The notes beneath the pieces are model-generated. The model ran no database searches, was not told the DNA's origin, and saw nothing but the letters and a program-made list of their open reading frames with translations. DNA of 64,000 nt from Onthophagus taurus (taxonomy: Eukaryota; Arthropoda; Insecta; Coleoptera; Scarabaeidae), in the NCBI RefSeq assembly GCF_036711975.1, contig NC_091976.1:25048001-25112000 (forward strand), in the 5' to 3' direction. Position 1 is the stretch's first letter; every line of letters begins with the position of its first letter. This document shows, in pieces, positions 21,562 through 32,170 of the stretch. Both the position numbers and the translations under genes were made by a program.

Positions 21562-21637
21562 CTTGAATATCCATAAAGTTATTTGTAACCAAATTAATCG
21601 GCTGAATTTTATTGACTAAACCCCTCAACATGTTCAT
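21562..21637 (-). CDS. tko: tko exon 1 (mitochondrial uS12m N-terminus)
   Basis: The exon has 76 nt: 25 codons beginning MNMLRGLVNKIQPINLV plus one base, ending CAAG before a consensus donor GTGAGT (21561-21556). Its split codon continues in exon 2 at 16359 as GAG. The Arg/Lys-bearing, Ser/Asn-rich start without acidic residues suits a mitochondrial targeting peptide and resembles the short N-terminus of the fly protein. Confidence 0.9.
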
Positions 21638-22111
21638 CCTCAAATCTCTTTAGAAATACAAATGAGTTTATATAACTAATAATGTGTTTGCTTCTTTAAA
21701 CTTAAACAAATACTCTCATTAAACTCATTAATTATTACCTTTAACTCAAAATATATCTTTTAAGAAAGAAAATAATATAAAATTTGTTAGGTTATGTTCA
21801 CTTTGACATAAAATGAATGTACATAACTTAACTTAAAGAATTGTACGTGTAATTTAGGTTGCCTATATAGAGGTTGATTTGAAAATTTGTTAAGAATAAA
21901 AAAATTTTTTATTATAAAAATGTGAATAAACGTTTAAGCAAGAAATAATAATTATTATAATAATGTTACATAATAAGATAATAATTATTTTTTGCATAGA
22001 CAAATTATGAATTGTTTTTAAAATGCTTTGACATAAAAATATCTTTACAACTACTAATTAGAAAGTATTCAGGTCAAAAAAACCAGATAGATGTTTAATA
22101 AAACCTCAAAA
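21638..22111. other. Divergent promoter region between tko and the His-rich gene
   Basis: A 0.54-kb AT-rich gap separates two divergently transcribed ATGs. Nothing is coded. tko shows no TATA box here, as usual for housekeeping genes; the right-hand gene has one at 22112. Confidence 0.5.
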
Positions 22112-22117
22112 TATAAA
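22112..22117 (+). promoter_or_regulatory. TATA box of His-rich secreted protein gene
   Basis: TATAAA 69 nt upstream of the ATG at 22181, leaving room for a short leader with the start site about 30 nt downstream. Confidence 0.55.
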
Positions 22118-22180
22118 CACAAACTCGTTCGAACTGCTCAAGAACGCGAGCGTCGAAAGTGACATAGTTCCCGAGACGAG

Positions 22181-22687
22181 ATGCGTGTATCTTTTTGCAA
22201 GGTATTACATATAATTGGCTTATTATAATCTAAGATGCTAATTTGCAAGATTTCCAAACCGATTTTCAAGTAGCATTTTTGTTTCGTTTTACAGTTCGTT
22301 TTATTACTGGTAATCGTTTATTTGAACCGAGTTGTTGGTTTAGAACACGGACACGCTTCTCTTGAAGAGGTCTACCACACCTTTCACGACGTCCCAGTTT
22401 TAAAGATAAAAAAATCTGTCACAAAAATACATCACGGGGGCGGTAATAATTTTAGGGACGAATGGATTCCGGGCCACGTAGAACATCACGCTTTTATTCC
22501 CGGTCATGTTCATCACGTTTTGATTCCGACTGCTGGAGTTTTAGTGACGACGCAGCACCATTCGCATCCGGATAGTCACGTTAATGTTTTTAAGAGTCAT
22601 ATTGGAGGGTTTGGAGTTGGATTGGATAATGGGGGGCATGGTGCAGGGCATGGATTTCATGTTTGGACTGCTTATAGTTTAAGATAG
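22181..22687 (+). CDS. Secreted His/Gly-rich protein (cuticle- or matrix-like)
   Basis: Two exons: 22181-22201 (MRVSFCK) and 22295-22687, with a 93-nt intron (GTATTA...TTTTACAG), phase 0. The joined 137-residue protein starts with a signal peptide: MRVSFCK, then FVLLLVIVYLNRVVG. The mature part is rich in His and Gly: VEHHAFIPGHVHHVLIP, HHSHPDSHVNVF and GGHGAGHGFHVW. There is no chitin-binding R&R consensus and no cysteine framework. His-rich secreted proteins are found in insect cuticle and can bind metals, but the function is unknown. The tiny first exon that splits the signal peptide is the arrangement common in insect cuticular protein genes and is shared with the next two genes. Confidence 0.8.
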
Positions 22688-23768
22688 ATTTGTTATTGTG
22701 ATTAATAAGAATACATTATTAATATGGATACGATTCGATCAATTTTGGTTTATTTTAATTTTCTACTTGGTTGTACGCTTTACATATGACGCGTTATGTG
22801 AAAGTTATCGAAGGAATTTTTTTAATATTATTCATCACGTCGTTATCTTTTGTGGAGTACAAGATTTCTTTTCTCGTGTGTATGTATTAGCTGCGATAAA
22901 ATTTTACGAAATGGCGCGAGCGTAAAAATTCAATATCGTAGTGAAATGCATCGCACGTTAATTTTAAAAAGAGGAAATACTCCGTTGGAGCAATGCACTC
23001 GAGAGAAGGAGGATCTGAAGCGTAACACATCCACATTCTGCGCTACGTTGCGCACCTCTACACGGAATAATACCTCGTCTTTTTCCTCTTTCAATATCGT
23101 TCATTTAATCCGGAATAAAAATTTTCTTTTGATCCCAAAAGAATAAAACGAAAGCGACGTTAAAAAATGAGCAAAATAAATTTTGAAACTTTCTTCTTGC
23201 TCGCTTTTATGTTAACCGCTTCTTGAATCGTATCCAGAGTTAAAACTCTCTTCGGGGTGTGGTCACCGCCGTGACCCAAGAAAACACGTTACGCAATGGA
23301 AAAAATTAGTGAAAAGCGAAATCGCCGACAATGGCACATGGATTTTGCTCTGATTGAAGCAATTAGAAAGTTTGTTCACAAACACAATTTGTGCTAAATG
23401 GATATTACCGTCAACGGAAAAGTTCAAAACAAAAAAAAATAGCAAAGTGTACTACATCATTGCGACTTTTACACTAAAGCTAAAAATTATGGGCTATAAA
23501 AAAATTCATACTGAGGTCCTTTTATGGCCGAGAGTAAAAACCTGTGTTCACCGAAAATTGCTCGTAATTATATTTACGTTAGAACGCAAAAGGGTGAAAG
23601 CGAAATGGTTAAGATTAGTGTTTAATAAAAGATAACGTTTATTAGAAGAAAAATGTATTGTTCCGAAAATTATTGCTTTTTAAGACTAAAATGTATAAAA
23701 ATTGAAAATAAAATGTTTTAAACTTAATATTTACAGTACCATATACATAACCGAAATTTCTTTTTGAT
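22688..23768. other. Spacer between secreted-protein genes
   Basis: I find no supported gene; open frames are short and of random character. The left end is the 3' UTR of the His-rich gene, the right end (from about 23650) the 3' UTR of the minus-strand Gly/Tyr-rich gene. Confidence 0.5.
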
Positions 23769-24159
23769 TTAGTACCATCCATGACCATATACATAACCCA
23801 AACCATGTCCTAATCCAAAACTCGAATAAGAATACGATGGATAATAATAACCGTGTCCGAAACCACCTCCGTAATATTTTGAATAATACGGAGAATGATA
23901 TCCGTAAGAATATGGGTATCCATAACCAAACCCATAACCTCCATATCCCCCATATCCTCCATAACCTCCATATCCACCATACCCCCCATAACCACCATAT
24001 AAAAGACCACGCTTAGCGATCTTTTTATCTTGGATTAATTCTTCATCCTCAGCAAAAATCACCAAAACGAAACAAAACAGCAACAAACCCTACACGAATT
24101 TTGAATTAATTTAATTTAAATTAAATGATTTAAAATCTTACCAAAAATGTTTTGTACAT
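23769..24159 (-). CDS. Secreted Gly/Tyr-rich repeat protein
   Basis: Exon 1 is 24142-24159 (MYKTFL) and exon 2 is 23769-24089; a 52-nt intron (GTAAGA...GTGTAG) in phase 0 splits the signal peptide, MYKTFLGLLLFCFVLVIFA, followed by EDEELIQDKKIAKR and GLLYGGYGGYGGYGG. The 112-residue product has seven or more GGY repeats, then Tyr/Ser/Gly/Pro-rich sequence with a GHGWY end. The KKIAKR stretch is a possible dibasic cleavage site that would release the GY-rich chain. Such proteins are cuticle structural components in insects; GY-rich antimicrobial-type peptides have a similar layout. The GGY run is coded by near-identical 9-nt units, so length polymorphism is likely. Function is inferred. Confidence 0.85.
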
Positions 24160-24227
24160 CTTGAACACTTAGGGTTATTTTTCAACTTAGAAATAGCTTC
24201 TAAAGTATTCAATTTAAACTCAACACT

Positions 24228-24235
24228 TATATACA
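24228..24235 (-). promoter_or_regulatory. TATA box of Gly/Tyr-rich gene
   Basis: The minus strand reads GTATATAAG here, about 70 nt upstream of the ATG at 24159. Confidence 0.6.
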
Positions 24236-24239
24236 TATT

Positions 24240-24929
24240 ACGTTTGAAGGTAAAACATCCCTTCCTCTTATTGCGACATAGTTTAAGGTTAAAAGGAAGC
24301 AACAAGGGGGCCATTGTCTACAAAACTTTGCGTGTCTAGGAGTAATTTTTTTAATCATTGTCATAAGGCCGGGGTATGAAATTGAGTCAAAGTGCGTATT
24401 TGTTGCAATATTTGCGGTGACCAGAAATTGACCTTAACCCGACGGGTCATTAAGTATGGATAGAAAAAGTTTTAAAAGAGGTAAAGAGGTGAGTTTTAAT
24501 TATTAATAATCTTTAAATCGTTATATCCCAGTGATTCTATTAATTATAAGAGAGTTATTGCCCTAAAAAAAAATTACAAATACATTTATTTATTTGTGCA
24601 GGTTGGATTGGTGATTTTTTAATTATAAACTTAAAACAATCACTTCTTTATCGTTATATCATGATATTATGCTAAATACTAGGTTAATAAGCCTCTTTGT
24701 TTTCGTTATAAACAAGAATGTCATTGACTTGAGGTCGTTTTTAATTGGTGTTGTTGTTAACATATCTTTATGTTTTTTTTTCTTATTTATTCTCATTATA
24801 ATTTTATTTAAGAAAAACAAATTACGGACCTGTTTTCTGAATTTTTTCATTAAAAAAAGGATACTTTAGTTAATAATTCCACAAGGATCCCTCAAGAAAT
24901 GAATATTATAACGAATTTTGAATAAAAAT
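24240..24929. other. Spacer left of the inverted satellite
   Basis: No gene is supported. AT-rich; repeat-like AATTAATAATT text begins towards 24870. Confidence 0.45.
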
Positions 24930-27030
24930 TGTAACCTCGAAAATTTCATTAAAATTTCAAAAATTTATTTCTCAAAAACTAAAAGTGATTTTTCAAAACG
25001 GTTTGGTTCATTGGAAAAAGGACACTTTAATTAATAATTTGAGAAAATTTCATGCTCATATTCCCAGAAATGAATTTTATACGAATTTTTAAAACTTAAT
25101 CGGCGAAGATTAGAAAATTCGATAAAATTGTCGATCATTTCAAAAATTTATTTCTCAATAACCAAAAACGATTTTTCAAAACGGCCTTTTTCATTAAAAA
25201 GAGGATGCTTTAATTAATAATTGGTGATACTTTAACAAGGATCCTTCAAGAAATTAATTTTATAACGAATTTTAAAAATTATCGATTAAAATTTCAAAAA
25301 CTTGTTTCTCAAAAACTAAAAGTGATTTTTCAAAACGGTTTGGTTTGTTGGAAAGAAGACACTTTTATTAATAATTTGAAAAAATTTTATACTCATACTC
25401 CAAAAAATGGGTTTTATACAAATTTAAGAAACAAATTCGATTTTAAGGATGTTTTTAAATTTTTAATGATTAAGTTTAAAAATGGATGGAAACTCGGTTT
25501 TTTGGAAAATTATTTTGAAACTCTCACCGTTTATTAATTAAAGCGTTCCCTTCTTAGAAATCAAGTCCGTTTTGAAAAATCTCTATTCGTTTTTGAGATA
25601 TTAATTTTTAAATCCAATTCGACTATGAAAATATTTTTAAATTGTTATTGATTAAATTTAAAAATGGGTGGAAAATCGGTTTTTTGGAAAATTATATTGA
25701 AACTCTCACCGTTTATTAATTAAAGCGTTGCCTTTTTAGAAATCAAGCCCGTTTTGAAAAATCTCTATCCGTTTTTGAGATATTAATTCTTATATCCAAT
25801 TCGATTTTGAGGAAATTTTTAAATGATTGTTGATCAAGTTTAAAAATGTGTGGAAAATCGGTCTTTTGGAAAATTGTTTTAAAACTCTCACTGTTTATTA
25901 ACTAACTCATCCCCTTTTTAGAAATAAAGTCCGTTTTGAAAAGTCTCCTTTCGTTTTTGAAATATTAATTCTTAAGTCTAATTCGGTTTTGAGAATTTTT
26001 AAATTGTTTGTTTGGAAAATTATTTTGAAACTCTCACCGTTTATTAACTAAAGCATCCCATTTTTAGAAATCAAGTCCGTTTTGAAAAATCTCTTTTCGT
26101 TTTTGAGATATTAATTCTTAAATATAATTCGATTTTAAGGGTGTTTTTACATTTTTATCGATTCAGTTTAATAATTTGTGAAAAATCGTTTCTTTGGAAA
26201 ATTAGTATCAACTTTTGACCGTTTATTAATTAAAGCGTCCCCTTTTCAGTAGTCAAGTCCATTTTGAAAAATCTCTTATCGTTTTTGAGATATTAATTGT
26301 TAAATCCAAATCGATTTTGAGAATTTTTAAATTGTTATTGATTAAGTTTAAAAATTTGTGGAAAATCGATTTTTTGGAAAATTATTATGAAACTCTCACC
26401 GTTTATTAATTAAAGCATCCCCTTTTTAGAAATCACGTCCGTTTTGAAAAGTCTCTTTTCGTTTTTGAAATATTAATTGTTAAATCCAATTCGATTTTGA
26501 GGATATTTTTAAAGTGTTATGGATTAAGTTTAAAACTGGGTGGAAAATCGGTTTTTTGGAAAATTATTTTGAAACTCTCACCGTTTATAAATTAAAGCGT
26601 TCCCTTTTTAGAAATCAAATCCGTTTTGAAAAATCTCTATTCGTTTTTGAGATATTCGTCTTTTAATTTAATTCGATTTAAAGGATATTTTGAAATTTAT
26701 ATGGATTAAGTTTAAAAATGTGTGGAAAATCGGTTCTTTGGAAAATTGTTTTAAAACTCTCATCGTATATTAATTAAAGCATCCCCTTTTTAGAAATCAA
26801 GTCCGTTTTGAAAAATCTCTTTTCGTTTTTGAGATATTAATTCTTAAATATAATTCGATTTTAAGGGTGTTTTTACATTTTTATCGATTCAGTTTAATAA
26901 TTTGTGAAAAATCGTTTTTTCGGAAAATTAGTATCAACTTTTGACCGTTTATTAATTAAAGCATCCCCTTTTCAGTAGTCAAGTCCATTTTGAAAAATCT
27001 CTTTTCGTTTTTGAGATATTAATTTTCTAA
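24930..27030. repeat. ~182-bp satellite with an orientation switch
   Basis: From about 25540 to 27030 the units read ...TCACCGTTTATTAATTAAAG, CCCCTTTTTAGAAATCAAGT, CCGTTTTGAAAAATCTC, TTTTCGTTTTTGAGATATTA. The TCCGTTTTGAAAA core recurs at 25565, 25747, 25929, 26075, 26257, 26437, 26619, 26801 and 26983, mostly 180-182 bp apart with one unit shortened to 146. From about 24930 to 25390 the same unit runs in reverse complement (TCTCAAAAACTAAAAGTGAT, TTTTCAAAACGG) at about 24998, 25181 and 25335. The switch lies at about 25390-25540. Units near 26140-26260 and 26870-26990 are nearly identical, suggesting block duplication. Confidence 0.9.
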
Positions 27031-27889
27031 TGAATTTATAACGAGTTTATCAATAAACATTGATTTTGTCTATGAACACTAACATTTATATTTAAATGTG
27101 TTACATCCGCTGTCCGTTCTAACGAATTCCGTTATATTGAGATTTTACTGAATCCCAAAAGAGAGTATGCTCTACATTCCTAATATGATATTCTTTTATC
27201 GAGACGAAAGCGACATCGCCTTTTTAAAGAAAGTCAATTTCTTTTTGAACCCAACAAAAAAATCGTGTTAATATATATTAATAGTCTCTAAAACAAAGTG
27301 GAAGGTGAAGTTGAAAATCCTTTTACATTATTTTTTTATAGCATTTGAGACCGGAAACGTTCATTTTCAGAAAAAAGACTTTCTTGGTAACTTGAACTTT
27401 CAGCTGGAGTTCAGTTTTCGAAGTGAAAGAGAAGAGGTGATTAGCTCAAACCCATTAAGGTCCTACCAATTTATTTGCGGTGAAGGTAACGGACCAATAT
27501 AAAAGGGTTAACCAACGACGGACATTCAACTTTCATCCTATCGTTGTGGAAAACAATGCAACGATGCGTGAATGGTACATTGACTGTACGAAATCGTCGA
27601 AAAGATCCACATACTTTCTAATTCCTTTGCAAATTTTCAATGTTAATAAAGTTCTAATTCGTCATGGTATTGAATATTTTTTAATAATACTTATTGAAAA
27701 TTATTTCAATATAATAAAATCTATTTTTAAATCATTTATGAAACGAGTTGAATTTAATTAATTCGAAAATAATTATTTTAAATTATTACAATCTATAAAT
27801 TTTAAATGTTTAATACATATGGACGTTCTAAATAAAATCATCAATTTAGTTACCCCACGAAGAACTTTGGAGAAAGGTAGGAAGTGGCT
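27031..27889. other. Upstream region of the Gln-rich gene
   Basis: No supported gene. It ends at a strong TATA box. Confidence 0.45.
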
Positions 27890-27897
27890 TATATATA
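27890..27897 (+). promoter_or_regulatory. TATA box of Gln-rich secreted protein gene
   Basis: TATATATA, 61 nt before the ATG at 27958; a start site near 27920 would leave a ~35-nt leader. Confidence 0.65.
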
Positions 27898-27957
27898 GTA
27901 CAAACCAGAACGTTGTCTTCATTCTTCTCCTGCTGCTGTACGAGTTCTCGCGAAAAG

Positions 27958-28496
27958 ATGAAAGTTTCCGTCGTGAGTGTTTTGCCAAAAAAAAAAAAGT
28001 TTGAGAAAGTTTTGAAAATTAATTCTTTCAGGTGCTCTTGGTAACCTTCTTCGGGATCAGCTTTGCTGCGGATCAACACAAACGGGGATCCGAGGAATAC
28101 AATTCAAGTACGGGAAAACCTGCATCTTCTTCAGCCCAAGAAACGACATCAACCCAAGATGGTGGCAAGTACCCGCAACAACCTAGTTATGTTTTCCAGA
28201 GTAAAGCACAAACTTATACTCCACCACAATTTAATTACATCGTACCACAAACTTATAAATATATTCCTCAACCGAATTTGGCACAGATAACTTATGTCCC
28301 ACAACAATCTCAATCTCAACAGTTACAACATCAACAGTTACAAAATCAACAATTACAATCTCAACAATTACAATCCCAACAATTACATGACCGATTACAA
28401 AAACAGCAACAAGTTTATCAACCTGCACAACAAACCGTTCAATATGCGACGTTACAAAACTCAGCTGCTATTAAAACAGTTCCTGCTCCACAAAAG
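27958..28496 (+). CDS. Secreted Gln/Tyr/Pro-rich protein, exons 1-2
   Basis: Exon 1 (27958-27972, MKVSV) joins exon 2 (28032-28496) across a 59-nt intron, GTGAGT...TTTCAG, phase 0. The signal peptide is MKVSVVLLVTFFGISFA, and the mature chain starts near ADQHKRGSEEYNSS. Ser/Thr-rich sequence follows, then QFNYIVPQTYKYIPQPN and an array of five QQLQ(S/H/N) pentapeptide-like repeats at about 28310-28390. The exon ends PAPQK at a GTAATG donor. With exon 3 at 31553 the whole protein is 365 residues. It resembles extracellular, Gln-rich structural proteins of insect cuticle or secretions; there is no catalytic or chitin-binding motif. Alternative frames here are shadows caused by the repetitive CAA codons. 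Confidence 0.85.
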
Positions 28497-31400
28497 GTAA
28501 TGTGTTTTACAAAATAATGAATCCTTTCTCTTTTTTTAACGATACTTAAACGGCAATCGGCATCTTTTAGAAAGTTAATTAAAAGCATCTGGTTAAATAA
28601 TTACTTGACAATCATAATGATTACTCAAGAGAAACGTATTTATTAATAGAAATTGAAATAAATTCTAAAACAATAATTAGGATGCATGTATTAATTTAAA
28701 AATACAAAATCATGTTATAATTTATTTATACATATAATTAATACCGGAAAATTTATCCTCATACTATAATTTATTGCAAGCTCTAACGCTAATTTATTTT
28801 CATCGATAATTATAATGAATTTTTAATTATAAAATGTATTATGATACCCCCATAATATTAAATCTTTTTAAAATTTTCACTCGATCGCTTCTTGAAATTG
28901 ATCCGCATTCGCAAATTTTATAAATAGTCTACGGCATAAATTAATTTTTGCAGCGATTCCAAATTACAAGATCATTTAACTTGTATAACTTAACTTGTAA
29001 CGAGTTGTATTCAAGTTTGCAGATTATTCTGGACTAATTATCAAGTTGAGGAATGAGGTTCACAAATTCGTTTACTAATGTTTATGTAGTAATTCATTTT
29101 TCAATACAATTTTTGCAAACAATACTAAACACGCCGTAGAAAGTGACGTATTTACAAGATAAGGCAATTTTATGCTAGATTTCTTGGTTGGGCGATGTTG
29201 TTTTGGATCTTTGTGCTACATCCCATGCTACAAGAAGTCAACTCCAGTCAATTTTTTGGATGTTGAGAGGTCGTACAAAATTCACAATCTACCAATGGTG
29301 TTCTGTCAAACGTTTCCAAAAACATACGACAATTTTGATTCTTTAGATATGATTGCTAATGATACAGCAACCATTTTTAGCCATTTTCAAAATACTTTAA
29401 TTTTTTTTGAGTTTCAACAGAATTTATAAGATGTGGTAGTTAATAAATGTTTACACCTGAATATGCAGAAGCAGTCCGCTTTTTAGTTTGGTGAAAAAGA
29501 CTGCATCATGTCTCTATCAGGCCTGTGTCAATACAGCATCCAGGAGGAATGCATAAAATCATCTTTATTAAATCTCCATCAAATCCTTGAGGACTACATC
29601 AAATCACCATGACTTATGCTTTCATCAAGACAAATTCAACTCCTTGCCAGAACCTTCCATCATCTGCATTATTCCTACAAAACCCCTTCAGCCTGTTTCT
29701 ATCAAGTTAAGTCTTCATCAACTATGCCCCAAAACTGTGTTAACCATCTACAGGGTCTGCATCAAAACGGCTGAATGAAGTATTCACCTTATTTCTACCA
29801 AATTAAGTCTGCACAGAGTCAAAATTCCACCAAGACTGCATCATATCTCTGTCAGATATACATCAAAACTCTTCCTACATTGTTTTTTATTAAATATACA
29901 TCAAGTATTTGACGTCTCCAATATGGCTTTCACTTTATTACTACTTCGGCCAAGTATACTTCAAGACTCCAGCAAGGTTGCGTCTATATCTACATATCTA
30001 CATCGAGTTTCCATCAAAATTATATATTCATACAATGACATGTAAGTTTTAATGACTTGAACCTTTCTACAAACAAATTTTCAAAATGAAACCTGAATCT
30101 CTATGCGTTTAGACTGGATTCCAAAACTCTGCCTAAATTAAAATTTAGATATCTTTGCAATGAGGTTGATTGAATCTTTTTGGAAACTAATATTAAATCA
30201 CGGTATGAATTTTTATGCAATTAGGTACTTGAAAAACCATTCTAAATGGTTTCCAAGGTTTTTGTCAAACCTTCATTGCATCCAAATACTTGAATTTTCC
30301 TGCAAATGGATTTTCAAACTGAAACCTAAATTTCTATGCATTTAGAAACTTGAGTAATGCTTCAAATTGGTTTCCAAAATGTTTTCAACCTAAAATAAAA
30401 ATTTATTTAGATATTTATTTACAAAGAACAGTGTAAATCCTCATTACAACCTAATCTACAAAAACATCTTGTTCATTTTATTATGTATTGCCGTTTTTTC
30501 TTTACTTATTTTGAAGGAATCTTCTCCCCTCACTCGACTTCAAGTCACATCATTATCACGTTATCTCTACAAAATGTCTTCATCATATTTCTATCAAGAT
30601 AAGTGTCCATCATCTTGCACCTAGACTGTATTAAATATCTATATTGTCTGCATCAAAACGGTATTTAGTACAGATGCATATCGTCCTTATCAAGCTTGTC
30701 AAGCTTGGCTATCAAGTCAAGTTTGCACACAGACATCAAAACTCTTCCTACATTGTTTTTTATTAAATATAGACCAAATTTTTGACATCTGCATTAATTC
30801 TCCATTATGCCTTTGACTTTATTATTACCTCGACCAAATATACTTCAAGCCTCTATCATGCTCATAATAAACTACATTGTCTTTGATGCAGACAACTCTG
30901 TATACTTAATATTTAACCTAACACATCATTGCTAAGTCAAATTCGTACATAGTTAAAACTCCAAGTAGGTTGCGTCTATATCTATATTGAGTTTATATCA
31001 AAATTACATATTAATACAATGAGATGTATGAAAGTATTAATGACTTAAATCTTTCTGCAAAAGAATTTTCAAGGTAAAACCTGAATTTCTATGCGTTTAG
31101 ATTGGTTTCCAAAACTCTGCCTACATTAAAATTTAGATTTCTTTGCAATGAGGTTGATAGTATCTTTCTAGACATTAATACTAAACCGGGGCATAAATTT
31201 TTATGCAATTAGTTACTCAAATAATCATTCTAAATGGTTTCTAAGATTTTTGCCAAATTGAAACATAAACTTCATTAGCATTTATGTCTTAAATGTTCCT
31301 GCAAACGAAATTTCAAACTGAAATATGAATTTCTATGCATTTAGACACTTGAGTAATTCTTCAAACTGTTTTCCAAACTTTCTTCAACCTAAAATTTAAG

Positions 31401-31552
31401 TAATTTTGTAGCCAGAGAGATATGAATTGTTCTGCAAACTGATATTAAGAATTACATAACTATGTAGTTATTTCAATTATTATTTTTTTAAACTTGGGCT
31501 TATACTTAATTGCAATAAAACACTCGAATTAAATTGATCTGTTTAATTTTAG
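28497..31552 (+). repeat. 3-kb intron of the Gln-rich gene with an internal tandem duplication
   Basis: A segment is present twice in direct orientation, about 29860-30400 and 30734-31400. Landmarks are CATCAAAACTCTTCCTACAT (29861 and 30734), CTATGCGTTTAGA, CAAAACTCTGCCTA and TCTTTGCAATGAGGTTGAT. Offsets range from 873 to 988 bp because of indels. Within each unit, ~25-60 bp motifs with CATCAA and CTTGAA are loosely reiterated. There is no coding potential. Confidence 0.75.
30408..30545. repeat. ~125-bp dispersed repeat, copy 1 (intronic)
   Basis: TTATTTACAAAGAACAGT through GAAGGAATCTTCTCCCC matches 32833-32958 with few differences, in the same orientation. Origin unknown. Confidence 0.75.
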
Positions 31553-32170
31553 TTGACTTACACACATGAGCAACATCAAGTCTCGACTCAACAACAGCAA
31601 CAACAACACCATCCGATTCAATATTCCTCAGCAGCTGATGTTTCCAGTTTTAAATTTCAAAGTCCTCTGGTTACTTATTCAAACCTAGGAGTTTTGCAAC
31701 AATCGATTGGAAAAGGAGCCGAACAACCATCATCAAGACAATTTCCTCATCAAACTGCCCAACAAACTTACCAAGTACCAACTCACCATCAATCAGCTCA
31801 GCAACAACCAGCCCAGCCACAACAACAACAACAACAAACTTATTATCAACAACCTCAATTTGTTTATAAACCAGGAAAAGTCGAACTTCCTCAAGTAACG
31901 TATCCAAGTCAACAAGAAAAATTGCAAATTTATAGCCAAGCGCCGCAAACGTTCCAAACGGCGTCAAAACAACCTCAGCAAGTTGTTTATCAACAGGTGG
32001 GGACACCGAAACAGGCGGCTTCTATTCCGCAACAGCTCGTTTACGCCGTCCCACAACAATACACTGTGCAATATGTCCAACAGGAAGCGCATAGTGTCCC
32101 ACAGCCGCAATATGTAAACGCTCCACAGTATCAGTACGTACAGGGTTATCACCAACAAATAGCTGAATAA
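31553..32170 (+). CDS. Secreted Gln/Tyr/Pro-rich protein, exon 3
   Basis: The exon starts after a TTTAATTTTAG acceptor in phase 0 (LTYTHEQHQVS) and ends at TAA, 32168-32170. It gives 205 residues dominated by Gln with regular Tyr, Val and Pro: QQPAQPQQQQQQTYYQQP, QFVYKPGKVELPQVTYPSQQ and a C-terminal run of YV/QY pairs such as QYTVQYVQQEAHSVPQPQ. The Y-V-P-Q rhythm continues that of exon 2, supporting the join. The 3' UTR is T-rich. The frame cannot be initiated internally, so this is an exon and not a separate gene. Confidence 0.85.
   Translation: MTYTHEQHQVSTQQQQQQHHPIQYSSAADVSSFKFQSPLVTYSNLGVLQQSIGKGAEQPSSRQFPHQTAQQTYQVPTHHQSAQQQPAQPQQQQQQTYYQQPQFVYKPGKVELPQVTYPSQQEKLQIYSQAPQTFQTASKQPQQVVYQQVGTPKQAASIPQQLVYAVPQQYTVQYVQQEAHSVPQPQYVNAPQYQYVQGYHQQIAE

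Noticed and set aside
31671-32006. 111-codon minus-strand open frame over exon 3 of the Gln-rich gene
   Set aside because: Antisense of CAA-rich coding sequence; the plus frame has a supported splice structure.
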